From: Calditrichia bacterium
Lineage (GTDB): Bacteria; Calditrichota; Calditrichia; RBG-13-44-9; J042
NCBI GenBank assembly: GCA_030430345.1
Contig: JAUIFT010000153.1
Span: forward strand, 1-6,683
Direction of reading: 5' to 3'
DNA: 6,683 bases
The position numbers and the translations under genes are program-made. Below, in pieces: positions 1-5,928 of this stretch. Positions within the stretch are counted from its first letter, which is position 1. Every line of letters starts with the position of its first letter. The notes under the pieces were generated by a model. It was not told the DNA's origin and made no database searches. It saw only the letters and a list, made by a program, of their open reading frames with translations.

Positions 1-396
1 GCGCCGGATCTTAGCACCAGCGGCGACGGGAAATGGACGGTTGATATTCTCGTCTGGGAAATGGTCCGGGAAGGCCGTTTTGATGTTGAGAAATTGAAAA
101 AAGCGTATGCGGATAACCTCACCCTGGTGCTCGCCGATGTGCAGCAGCTTGTCGAGCAGCTCGATGGCATCGTTGTTGTTTCCTCCGACCATGGGGAAGC
201 ATTCGGAGAAGGCGGCATTGTATCCCATCCGTCCCGGGTGTACAAGAAGGTGCTGGTGGAAGTGCCCTGGCTAATTATCGATAAAGGCCCGAAGCAGCAA
301 ATAAAACCGGAAGCAGCCAGTGAAACACAAGATGATGCTGCTGGCGCAGATGATAAATTGAATGAGCGGCTCCGGGCATTAGGCTATCTCGATTAA
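1..396 (+). CDS. Sulfatase / alkaline-phosphatase-fold hydrolase, C-terminal fragment
   Basis: The frame is open from base 1, so the gene starts before the window; 131 C-terminal residues are visible, ending at TAA 394-396. The ATG at 61 is internal, because upstream codons read on as coding sequence. Visible residues 61-66 are SSDHGE, the metal-binding Asp-His-Gly segment of the sulfatase/phosphodiesterase superfamily, followed by FGE and a later VEVPWLII strand (86-93). An acidic, Ala/Glu/Asp-rich linker (about 98-119) precedes a terminal LRALGYLD, a tail common in sulfatases. The catalytic Cys/Ser that becomes formylglycine lies in the missing N-terminal part, so the substrate (sulfate or phosphate ester) cannot be assigned. 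The 'VPWLI' style resembles, from memory, sulfatase-like proteins found beside surface-glycan biosynthesis genes. The gene converges on the lyase gene, with 14 bp between stop codons. The family call is firm; the substrate is unknown. Confidence 0.82.
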   Translation, partial: APDLSTSGDGKWTVDILVWEMVREGRFDVEKLKKAYADNLTLVLADVQQLVEQLDGIVVVSSDHGEAFGEGGIVSHPSRVYKKVLVEVPWLIIDKGPKQQIKPEAASETQDDAAGADDKLNERLRALGYLD

Positions 397-419
397 TGAT
401 TTCCACGGAATCACTCAAT
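392..419. terminator. Imperfect hairpin between two convergent genes, candidate bidirectional terminator
   Basis: TGATT (397-401) pairs with AATCA (409-413) around a short loop, with one further C-G pair inside. The stem can extend outward through ATT (392-394) and AAT (417-419) with a mismatch and a bulge. It sits across both stop codons (TAA at 394-396 on + and TGA at 411-413 on -), where a shared terminator would be expected. There is no long T-run on either side, so this is a structural candidate only. Confidence 0.33.
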
Positions 420-1820
420 GCGTAAGCCGTTGGGCGCTGCCGGTGCGCTGTTGAAGGAAGGGGAAAGCGGCATCAGGCTATTGATATAAGCTTCGATATT
501 GGTGTATCCGTCGCCGTTAATATCGCCATTGGCATCTCCACTGTTATTAGGGTTTAACCCGTTTGCCGTTTCCCAGTCGTCCGGCATACCATCATTGTCG
601 CTGTCCTGCGGATAACTTCCCGCCGCATAAGTTGGCCAGCTGCCGACTGCCGACTGAGAATCGATATGCTGACCGCTGCGGTTCCGGACGTTGGCGACCA
701 TTCGAATGTCCACTGCATCCCGCATTGGCATAATCGCACCGGCATAATCGAGCACGAATTCATAGGCTTCCGTCGCCGATTGGGTAACGACAGGCGGTGC
801 AGCAAATGGCGTATTTACCCGGATATCCGATTCCTGTAAATTGGTCTGCCAGTATTCTACCCCCAGCCAATTGTCGTTCGTTACCGCGGAAAAGCTCTCG
901 ACAAAGTTATCTTGCAAATAATACTGCGGTTCTCCCTGGTATTGGATAAAAAGTAGTTTATCCATTTTATTACTTTCGGTATCAGGGCCATATTTGAAGT
1001 AATTCCCGACAAAATTTACCCTAATCCGCGGCATGTCATCACTCTCCCCGGATAGTGCCGGACGGGTGCCATGATTATACACGATATTATTGCGAAAATC
1101 GAAGCGGGCAGTATTCCCGGCATCGCTGGTAAACTTCGGATTGCGGCTGCGATGGTGCGCGAGAAGATTGTGGTGAAAAGAGATGCCGGCATTATTTATC
1201 CGGCTTTTCAGGATGGCGCCATAGCCATGTGGCCCGCCATCCGGGTGACCGGCATTATCGAGGCTTTCCGTAATCATAGACCACTGAACGGTAATATTTT
1301 CGCTGTAATCCCACACCTGAAACGTTTCGTCGATGGACCAACTCATCGAGCAATGATCAATGATCACATTGCGAACGGTATTTGCCACGGAAATGCCGTT
1401 GGTTCCCAGCGCATCTGCCCGGGCGCCATTTTCATCAGACAGATCGCCATGGCGAAAACGCACTCCGCGAATAATGATGTCGTGCGCCGGTCCGTAGATC
1501 AGCACAGAATAACCGGCGATACAAATCCCTCCGCCCGGCGCCGTTTGTCCGGCGATGGTTAAGTATGGATTGACGATATTCAGCCGGCTTTCTAATTGAA
1601 TAATACCGCCAACTTTAAAAATAATGACGCGCGGGCCACTGGCTGCGACTGCCGCCCGCAGGCTGCCCGGTCCGCTATCATTCAGGTTCGTTACAAAAAG
1701 AACGGCGCCGCCGCGTCCGCCAATCGTATTTGCGCCATATCCTTCCGCACCGGGAAAGGCAGGTATCTCTTCTGCCGATAATGATAAACCAAAGAGCACT
1801 AAAAAAATTAGAATTCGCAT
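411..1820 (-). CDS. Secreted pectate-lyase-like polysaccharide lyase with C-terminal calcium-binding repeats
   Basis: This is a 469-residue protein from ATG 1818-1820, chosen because GGGA (1828-1831) lies 7 nt upstream; a TTG at 1824-1826 would add two residues. A signal peptide (MRILIFLVLFGLSLSA) is followed by the family opening PAFPGAEGYG (about 20-29), then GGRGG, LNDSGPGSLR and LTIAGQTAPGGG, typical of PL1-like right-handed beta-helix pectate lyases. Later motifs match the classical lyase blocks: VIIDHCS (152-158), SWSIDE (160-165) and HHRSRNPKF (222-230), the last probably holding the catalytic arginine. The protein should be exported and cleave uronic-acid polymers by beta-elimination, probably with calcium. 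A thrombospondin-3/dockerin-like segment follows: DSDNDG (406-411) and DINGDGYTN (433-441). It ends in an Ala/Pro/Ser tail that looks like the beginning of a linker or FN3 domain. It is a paralogue of the lyase at 5929-6683. The polymer cleaved is unproven. Confidence 0.9.
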   Translation of the reverse strand: MRILIFLVLFGLSLSAEEIPAFPGAEGYGANTIGGRGGAVLFVTNLNDSGPGSLRAAVAASGPRVIIFKVGGIIQLESRLNIVNPYLTIAGQTAPGGGICIAGYSVLIYGPAHDIIIRGVRFRHGDLSDENGARADALGTNGISVANTVRNVIIDHCSMSWSIDETFQVWDYSENITVQWSMITESLDNAGHPDGGPHGYGAILKSRINNAGISFHHNLLAHHRSRNPKFTSDAGNTARFDFRNNIVYNHGTRPALSGESDDMPRIRVNFVGNYFKYGPDTESNKMDKLLFIQYQGEPQYYLQDNFVESFSAVTNDNWLGVEYWQTNLQESDIRVNTPFAAPPVVTQSATEAYEFVLDYAGAIMPMRDAVDIRMVANVRNRSGQHIDSQSAVGSWPTYAAGSYPQDSDNDGMPDDWETANGLNPNNSGDANGDINGDGYTNIEAYINSLMPLSPSFNSAPAAPNGLRIE

Positions 1821-1868
1821 TTTCAATTCCCATTCCCACTCATGCCAACATTGCTTGAAAAATCAATG

Positions 1869-1874
1869 TATAAT
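1869..1874 (+). promoter_or_regulatory. Candidate -10 box (TATAAT) for the sulfotransferase-GT4 operon
   Basis: A perfect TATAAT lies in an AT-rich stretch 155 bp upstream of the operon's first ATG. No convincing -35 hexamer is present at 16-18 bp spacing (CAACAT at 17), which weakens the call. If it is used, the leader would be about 150 nt and would contain both hairpins at 1922-1995. The same AT-rich stretch probably also holds the promoter of the divergent lyase gene on the minus strand, where I see no clear consensus pair. Confidence 0.33.
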
Positions 1875-1921
1875 TATTGCGCATAAAAATCATTAAATTT
1901 GAATATGAATCAATTTATCAT

Positions 1922-1995
1922 CTGGTGGACATAGGCCGTGCAAGGCCTTCTATCCAGCTAGCCGGTTTAAGAAGCAAAATGCTTACCGGAAACCG
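1922..1995 (+). promoter_or_regulatory. Two consecutive imperfect hairpins in the leader of the sulfation operon
   Basis: Hairpin 1 (1922-1957): inner stem AGGCC (1933-1937) with GGCCT (1944-1948) around a 6-nt loop, and outer stem CTGG (1922-1925) with CCAG (1954-1957). Hairpin 2 (1962-1995) has competing pairings: CCGG (1962-1965) plus TAAG (1968-1971) with CTTACCGG (1982-1989), or CGGTTT (1963-1968) with AAACCG (1990-1995) enclosing AAGC/GCTT. Hairpin 2 ends 33 nt before the sulfotransferase 1 ATG. I recognise no known riboswitch or leader class. It could be a regulatory leader, a processing site or chance pairing. The rest of the 208-bp gap shows nothing else beyond AT-rich promoter-like sequence. 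Confidence 0.35.
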
Positions 1996-2028
1996 CCATT
2001 ACCATACAAAGCAGGTAATTTTAAAGCA

Positions 2029-2949
2029 ATGTATAACCAAAAACCGATCATTTTAAATTGTTTTTCCCGGGGTGGGTCAACCTTACTGGTCAGCATGCTG
2101 CTCTCCCATCCATTTGTTTGCAATTCCGCCGGCGAGACCAAAAAAGTATTTAAAGCAAAAACCAACTGGGAGCCCCGCCATCGCAAAATCAAAAAAAGAT
2201 ATTTATATGACATTCCCATTCGCCTGCTCGCCGGGCAGGATATTTTCCATACTGGCTGGATGTCTCCCCGCAAACCGGTCGCGCCTTACCTGCAGCACTA
2301 CATCGACAAGATACTTTACAACGGCCGTTTTCATGCAATGATTCCCAAGCACAATTTATGGCAATACGAAGGGGTAGAATATACCCGGGAAGCACTCGCG
2401 AAATGCCGGATGATCACCAAAGCGCTTGATGGCCTGATTTTTACCGTCGATATGTTCCGGGAAATGTATCCCGATGCAACGTTTATTGCCTTAATCCGCA
2501 ACGGATTGGCCATCGCAGAAGGACGCCAGCGCCGGGGCCATTCCATTGAAAAAGTGGCCAGGGAATATAATATCATCGTGAACCAAATGCTTTCCTATAC
2601 GGCAGAAATGCCGAATTATCATATCCTGCGCTATGAGGAGATGGTAAAAGATCCCCCGGCATTCCTGAGAAAACTCTATCGCATCTGCGACCTGGACCTT
2701 TCCCAGGTGCCTAAAATCCGCGTTGAATCCCGCCCGGTAATGAACAAGGATGGCGCCCATCAGCGCATTGCCGGGAAGTATGACACCCAACTGTTCTGGT
2801 ATGATGCGAGCGAACTTTCCCAATTGGTCAAACCGGATATTAACCAGAATCAAATCAAGAACCTCTCCCTGGCAGAGCGGGAAAAATTCCTGGCAATTGC
2901 CGGGGAAACCATGGAAAAACTTGGCTATTCAGCGAAAGCTGATTTGTAA
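2029..2949 (+). CDS. PAPS-dependent sulfotransferase (sulfotransferase 1), variant 3'-phosphate motif
   Basis: This 306-residue cytosolic-type protein has no signal peptide and should transfer sulfate from PAPS to a glycan or other acceptor. Residues 10-20 (NCFSRGGSTLL) are the 5'-phosphosulfate loop, followed by SHP (26-28). Residues 148-165 (PDATFIALIRNGLAIAEG) align with the 3'-phosphate-binding region, with Arg157 conserved. Where sulfotransferase 2 has RDGRAVVNS, this one has RNGLAIAEG, so the usual serine is a glycine (165). RYEEMVKDP (201-209) is the family's later helix block, and the protein ends near EKLGYS. ATG 2029 is the only ATG, GTG or TTG in frame upstream of the phosphosulfate loop, although the frame stays open back to about 1909; its ribosome site (AGG at 2013-2015) is weak and distant. 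It is the first gene of a tight operon, with a 3-nt gap to the GT4 gene. The family is confident; the acceptor is unknown, and reduced or altered PAPS binding is possible. Confidence 0.87.
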   Translation: MYNQKPIILNCFSRGGSTLLVSMLLSHPFVCNSAGETKKVFKAKTNWEPRHRKIKKRYLYDIPIRLLAGQDIFHTGWMSPRKPVAPYLQHYIDKILYNGRFHAMIPKHNLWQYEGVEYTREALAKCRMITKALDGLIFTVDMFREMYPDATFIALIRNGLAIAEGRQRRGHSIEKVAREYNIIVNQMLSYTAEMPNYHILRYEEMVKDPPAFLRKLYRICDLDLSQVPKIRVESRPVMNKDGAHQRIAGKYDTQLFWYDASELSQLVKPDINQNQIKNLSLAEREKFLAIAGETMEKLGYSAKADL

Positions 2950-2952
2950 GAG

Positions 2953-4038
2953 ATGAAAATACTCATTGCACATCCGGATTTGCGCTTGCTTGGCGGCATC
3001 GAATCCTACTACAAAAAGCTCGACGGTAAATTCAGCCTGCCGGTGGGACATTTCGTGCTGGGAAAACGCCCCGGGGAAAGCGGATCGATTTCTCAATTCA
3101 CGCGCATGTGCCGGGATTATTTGCAATTCTTCCGGCGAATCAGGAAAGGCAAATATGATGTGGTGATTATAAATCCCTCCCTGGAATATAAAGCATTTAC
3201 CCGGGAAGGGATATTTCTCCGCCTGGCCCGATTACGGGGACGAAAAACGGTGGTTTTTTTCCGTGGCTGGCAGAAATCATTTCAGGCGGTCATCGAAAAC
3301 GAAAAGCGCTGGTTATTCGATCACCTTTACGGTAACGCCGATGCCTTTATTGTTTTATCCCAGGAGTTTGAATCTGTGCTGCGCAGTTGGGGATGCCGTC
3401 AGCCGATCTTCCGGGAAGTGACCATTGCCAATGATGCAGCAGTAAACAATTTTGATTTTGAATCTGCCCTGCGGGAACGCCTGGCTGCGCCGGAATGGCG
3501 AATAATTTTTCCGGCAAGAATGCTGGAAGCAAAAGGGGTTTATACCATGCTGGACATCCAGGGCATCCTCCGTAAAAAATATCCGAATATTACTCTCGAT
3601 ATGCTTGGCGATGGTCCGGAGTTGCCCGCTCTCAAAACATATGTGGAACAACGGCATATCGACGGCGTAACTTTTACCGGATTTGTGGACGGGAAAGAAA
3701 AAGACGCATATTTTCGCCGGGCGCACCTGTTTTGTTTTCCCAGCCGCCATGGCGAAGGCTTCCCCAATGCAATGGTCGAATCTATGGCCTACGGTTTACC
3801 AGTGGTTACCAGCAGGGTGGGCGGCATCGGCGATTTTTTTCGCAATAAAACGCATGGATTCGCCTCCCGGGAAATAACCCCAATTCATTTTGCCGCATTA
3901 GTAGAAAAAATTTTCCTCGATAAAAATATGTATGCGACAATTGCCCGCAATAATCATCAATACGCTTTGGATAATTTTCTGGCCAGTCAGGCAGCCGCCC
4001 GGCTGGAAAATATTTGTAAATCACTATTAGAGGATTAA
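2953..4038 (+). CDS. GT4-family (GT-B fold) glycosyltransferase
   Basis: This 361-residue protein should transfer a sugar from a nucleotide-sugar donor to a growing glycan on the cytoplasmic face of the membrane. The N-terminus MKILIAHPDLRLLGGIES has the glycine-rich GGIE acceptor-domain loop (14-17). ARMLEAKGV (188-196) supplies the Arg and Lys that usually contact the donor phosphates. LGDGPE (218-223), VTFTGFV (239-245) and the EX7E signature E268...E276 within GEGFPNAMVESMAYGLPVV complete the C-terminal donor-binding Rossmann domain. Length and motif order are normal for GT4 enzymes. It starts 3 nt after the stop of sulfotransferase 1 (TAA-gag-ATG), so translational coupling is likely. 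It ends at TAA 4036-4038, in the same reading frame as sulfotransferase 2. The setting suggests that the sugar it adds, or a neighbouring one, becomes sulfated. Donor, linkage and acceptor cannot be read from sequence. Confidence 0.92.
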   Translation: MKILIAHPDLRLLGGIESYYKKLDGKFSLPVGHFVLGKRPGESGSISQFTRMCRDYLQFFRRIRKGKYDVVIINPSLEYKAFTREGIFLRLARLRGRKTVVFFRGWQKSFQAVIENEKRWLFDHLYGNADAFIVLSQEFESVLRSWGCRQPIFREVTIANDAAVNNFDFESALRERLAAPEWRIIFPARMLEAKGVYTMLDIQGILRKKYPNITLDMLGDGPELPALKTYVEQRHIDGVTFTGFVDGKEKDAYFRRAHLFCFPSRHGEGFPNAMVESMAYGLPVVTSRVGGIGDFFRNKTHGFASREITPIHFAALVEKIFLDKNMYATIARNNHQYALDNFLASQAAARLENICKSLLED

Positions 4039-4044
4039 AAAATC
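4030..4044 (+). promoter_or_regulatory. Ribosome-binding site and ATC candidate start of sulfotransferase 2
   Basis: GAGG (4030-4033), inside the last codons of the GT4 gene, lies 8 nt before ATC 4042-4044. This is good Shine-Dalgarno spacing. The junction TAA-aaa-ATC has the same 3-nt gap as TAA-gag-ATG between the first two operon genes. ATC is a near-cognate start, like the ATT used by infC in E. coli; a point change or sequencing error from ATG would look the same. The alternative TTG at 4072 has AGGAG directly abutting it, which is too close to work well. Confidence 0.5.
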
Positions 4045-4872
4045 ACATTTAAAAAGACCCTTCGCCAGGAGTTGCTCAGCCTGCGTTATGAAGTATGGCG
4101 GCGGCGCAATCCGGAGGCCCGCTTATCCGATCCGCTGTTTCTGATCGGCTGTCCGCGCAGCGGCACCACGATCGCGGTGGAACTATTTGGCAGCCATCCG
4201 GATGTTGCGAACTGGTCGGAAGCAGGGCGCATCTGGGATCCGGTTGATTTTTGGAATCCGGAAGCCGATCATTGCTGGGGAACTGAGCGCGTCAACCCGG
4301 CAGAGGAAAGCCGCCTGCACGGGCGCTTCGAGCATTTTCGCCAAATGCGCAATAAAGAAAGATTTATCAACAAACATCCCCGTTGCACGGTTCGCATTGA
4401 TTTCATTCAGCGGATATTTCCCGATGCTCGCTTTATTCATCTCATCCGGGATGGCCGGGCTGTGGTTAACTCCATCCTTACCAAAACCAAGAATGAACCG
4501 GAACGGCATTCGATTCCATTTGGCCATTTTTGCAAACCCCCGAACTGGCGTGATCTGTTAAGAGAAGACCCGGCTGAACAGGCTGCCTTGCAGTGGAAAG
4601 AAATCCTCAATTATGTTTTGGCTAAAAAAGAAATGCTTGGCGATCGCTACTTCGAATTGCGTTACGAAGACCTCTGCAAAGATCCCCGCTTCTGGTTCGA
4701 AAAGATGTATACCTTCAGCGGATTACCGGCGACGGAGGCAGCTTTGGCAAACATCCCGGCTGCTTTGCAGGATATGGGCTATAAGTGGCGGCAGCAATTG
4801 ACTTCCGCCCAAATAGAAACGGTTAATAGTGTTCAGGCGGAATTGCTTGAAAAACTTGGGTATAGCGTATAA
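4042..4872 (+). CDS. PAPS-dependent sulfotransferase (sulfotransferase 2), non-ATG start
   Basis: The protein is 276 residues from ATC 4042, or 266 from TTG 4072; no ATG occurs in frame before the active-site motifs. I prefer 4042 because of its well-spaced GAGG and because the ten extra residues continue a basic helix-like N-terminus; a conservative annotation would use 4072. Residues 33-43 (FLIGCPRSGTT) are the canonical 5'-phosphosulfate loop. FPDARFIHLIRDGRAVVNS (126-144) is a textbook 3'-phosphate block with Arg136 and Ser144. LRYEDLCKDP (about 197-206) follows, and the C-terminus is LEKLGYSV. The protein has no signal peptide, so it probably sulfates a lipid-linked or nucleotide-linked glycan in the cytoplasm. 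It is third in the operon with sulfotransferase 1 and GT4, and in frame with the latter across one TAA. Its motifs are the most complete among the operon's two sulfotransferases. The acceptor is unknown. Confidence 0.88.
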   Translation: MTFKKTLRQELLSLRYEVWRRRNPEARLSDPLFLIGCPRSGTTIAVELFGSHPDVANWSEAGRIWDPVDFWNPEADHCWGTERVNPAEESRLHGRFEHFRQMRNKERFINKHPRCTVRIDFIQRIFPDARFIHLIRDGRAVVNSILTKTKNEPERHSIPFGHFCKPPNWRDLLREDPAEQAALQWKEILNYVLAKKEMLGDRYFELRYEDLCKDPRFWFEKMYTFSGLPATEAALANIPAALQDMGYKWRQQLTSAQIETVNSVQAELLEKLGYSV

Positions 4873-4883
4873 TTCTTCTACGG

Positions 4884-5801
4884 TCAATCGTGCTGGCTCG
4901 GTTCTTCCCTAACCGGAGATTGGCTTATTTCCCAGACGGTTCCGGCGGTATTTTTATAGACTTCGGAATTATTATATTTCATAATATGCGGAAAAAAAAG
5001 GGAAGGCATTAACCAGTCTTTCCGGTAAAACCAGCGATTATCGTAATAAATCCCCCACTTTCCGGCATTTACCCGCATAATATTGCCACGGATGATATGG
5101 CTCTGCGGTTTATCCCAGTTCAGCAATGCCGCCTCTGCTTCCAACGCCAGAAACTCACAAATTTTGCCAACCATCTTTTTCGGATACAAACACAACTCTT
5201 CATATCCAATCTGTAATACCGGCACGTCAAGACTGCTAAGATAGTGTTGGATTTTCCGGTTCTGCCGATACCATATCAGGAAATAATAGGAAGCAAACTG
5301 CTGAAGTAAAGATTTCGGGAATTTGCCGGATTTTTGCCGGTTGCCCGCCTTCTCTTTTCTTCGCTTCATTCTATCCAGATAGGAAACCGTAAACGGCCGG
5401 ACATCGCGGATTAAATGCAGCACTTTTACATCCATATCAGGCAACTTGCTGATCTTCTTTAGTGAACCAAGCCCCTTGGATGAATCTACGACAATACAAT
5501 CTTTACCGAATATTCTCTGAGCAGTGTTGATCACGGCCTGATATTGGATCTGAAAAGATGGGTTTTCAACCTTTCCCAACGCTTTATCTACATTGCTCCA
5601 AAAGCTGCAGTTGTCCAGGGAATTTCCACAAGCGCAGGGAACGGCCCGTTCGCGAATGCTTTCCAATCCTAAATTCAACACTGTGGCAATTTCTCCCAGC
5701 CCAATTATCTTTGAGTGCTGGCCAAGCGTTAAATCTAACATCGTTGATCCCGAGTGCCCGAGACCAACAATATACACGATCTTTTTACCCATAAAGAACA
5801 T
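4884..5801 (-). CDS. Sulfotransferase family protein with Cys cluster (sulfotransferase 3)
   Basis: This 305-residue protein starts at ATG 5799-5801, or at ATG 5790-5792 (302 residues), which has AAGGA about 8 nt upstream and may be the true start. The 5'-phosphosulfate loop is YIVGLGHSGSTMLD (10-23). VDSSKG (105-110) and VLHLIRDVRPFTVSY (127-141) give the second and third P-loop-like blocks, with Arg132 and Ser140 of the 3'-phosphate site. A Cys-rich insertion, PCACGNSLDNCSFW (55-68), and HIIRGNIMR (235-243) mark a subfamily distinct from the other two sulfotransferases here. Members are generally PAPS-dependent and unannotated as to acceptor. A basic stretch around 144-160 could contact an acidic acceptor. 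The gene converges on sulfotransferase 2 with 11 bp between stop codons and has its own promoter candidate, so it is a separate transcription unit. The family call is confident and the acceptor unknown. Confidence 0.85.
   Translation of the reverse strand: MFFMGKKIVYIVGLGHSGSTMLDLTLGQHSKIIGLGEIATVLNLGLESIRERAVPCACGNSLDNCSFWSNVDKALGKVENPSFQIQYQAVINTAQRIFGKDCIVVDSSKGLGSLKKISKLPDMDVKVLHLIRDVRPFTVSYLDRMKRRKEKAGNRQKSGKFPKSLLQQFASYYFLIWYRQNRKIQHYLSSLDVPVLQIGYEELCLYPKKMVGKICEFLALEAEAALLNWDKPQSHIIRGNIMRVNAGKWGIYYDNRWFYRKDWLMPSLFFPHIMKYNNSEVYKNTAGTVWEISQSPVREEPSQHD
4897..4918. terminator. Hairpin at the convergent end of sulfotransferases 2 and 3
   Basis: CTCGGTT (4897-4903) pairs with AACCGGAG (4911-4918), giving seven base pairs with a one-base bulge and a 7-nt loop. 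It lies 24 nt after the stop of sulfotransferase 2, inside the last codons of sulfotransferase 3. No T-tract follows on either strand, so a classical intrinsic terminator is not established. Confidence 0.28.
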
Positions 5802-5838
5802 CCTTGCCTATAGCAATTTTTTGCCGCTTTAGTGGTAA

Positions 5839-5844
5839 ATTATA
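5839..5844 (-). promoter_or_regulatory. Candidate -10 box (TATAAT) for sulfotransferase 3
   Basis: Read on the minus strand, bases 5844 to 5839 are a perfect TATAAT, placing a start site roughly 30 nt before the first ATG. No TTGACA-like -35 box is found at normal spacing (CAATCG at 17), as at the other operon head in this window. The 127-bp gap also carries a weak hairpin near 5906-5922; otherwise I see nothing in it. Confidence 0.38.
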
Positions 5845-5905
5845 TGCATCCGCAGAGCGATCGATTGTGATAATTCATTCAATTTAGTGGAAAGCGCATT
5901 TAACC

Positions 5906-5922
5906 CCCTTAATACGTTAGGG
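5906..5922 (-). terminator. Weak hairpin after the second lyase gene
   Basis: CCC plus TAA (5906-5908, 5910-5912) pairs with TTAGGG (5917-5922) around a four-base loop, with T5909 bulged. It lies just after the lyase stop codon on the minus strand. The stem is short and has no T-tract, so it may only be a transcript-end structure. Confidence 0.22.
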
Positions 5923-5928
5923 TATGCA

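Noticed and set aside
1071..1562. 163-codon open frame on the + strand
   Set aside because: It lies entirely antisense to the lyase gene, whose frame carries all the recognisable motifs; its product has no recognisable domain.
1979..2056. 25-codon ATG frame overlapping the start of sulfotransferase 1, possible leader peptide
   Set aside because: It has only a poor ribosome site, no recognisable leader-peptide residues, and overlaps a real gene start; chance is the simpler explanation.
2491..2853. 120-codon open frame on the - strand
   Set aside because: Antisense shadow of sulfotransferase 1, with no recognisable motifs.
3355..3750. 131-codon open frame on the - strand
   Set aside because: Antisense shadow of the GT4 gene.
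4183..4561. Open frames of 114 (-) and 124 (+) codons within sulfotransferase 2
   Set aside because: Both are alternative-frame shadows; only the main frame has the PAPS-binding motifs.
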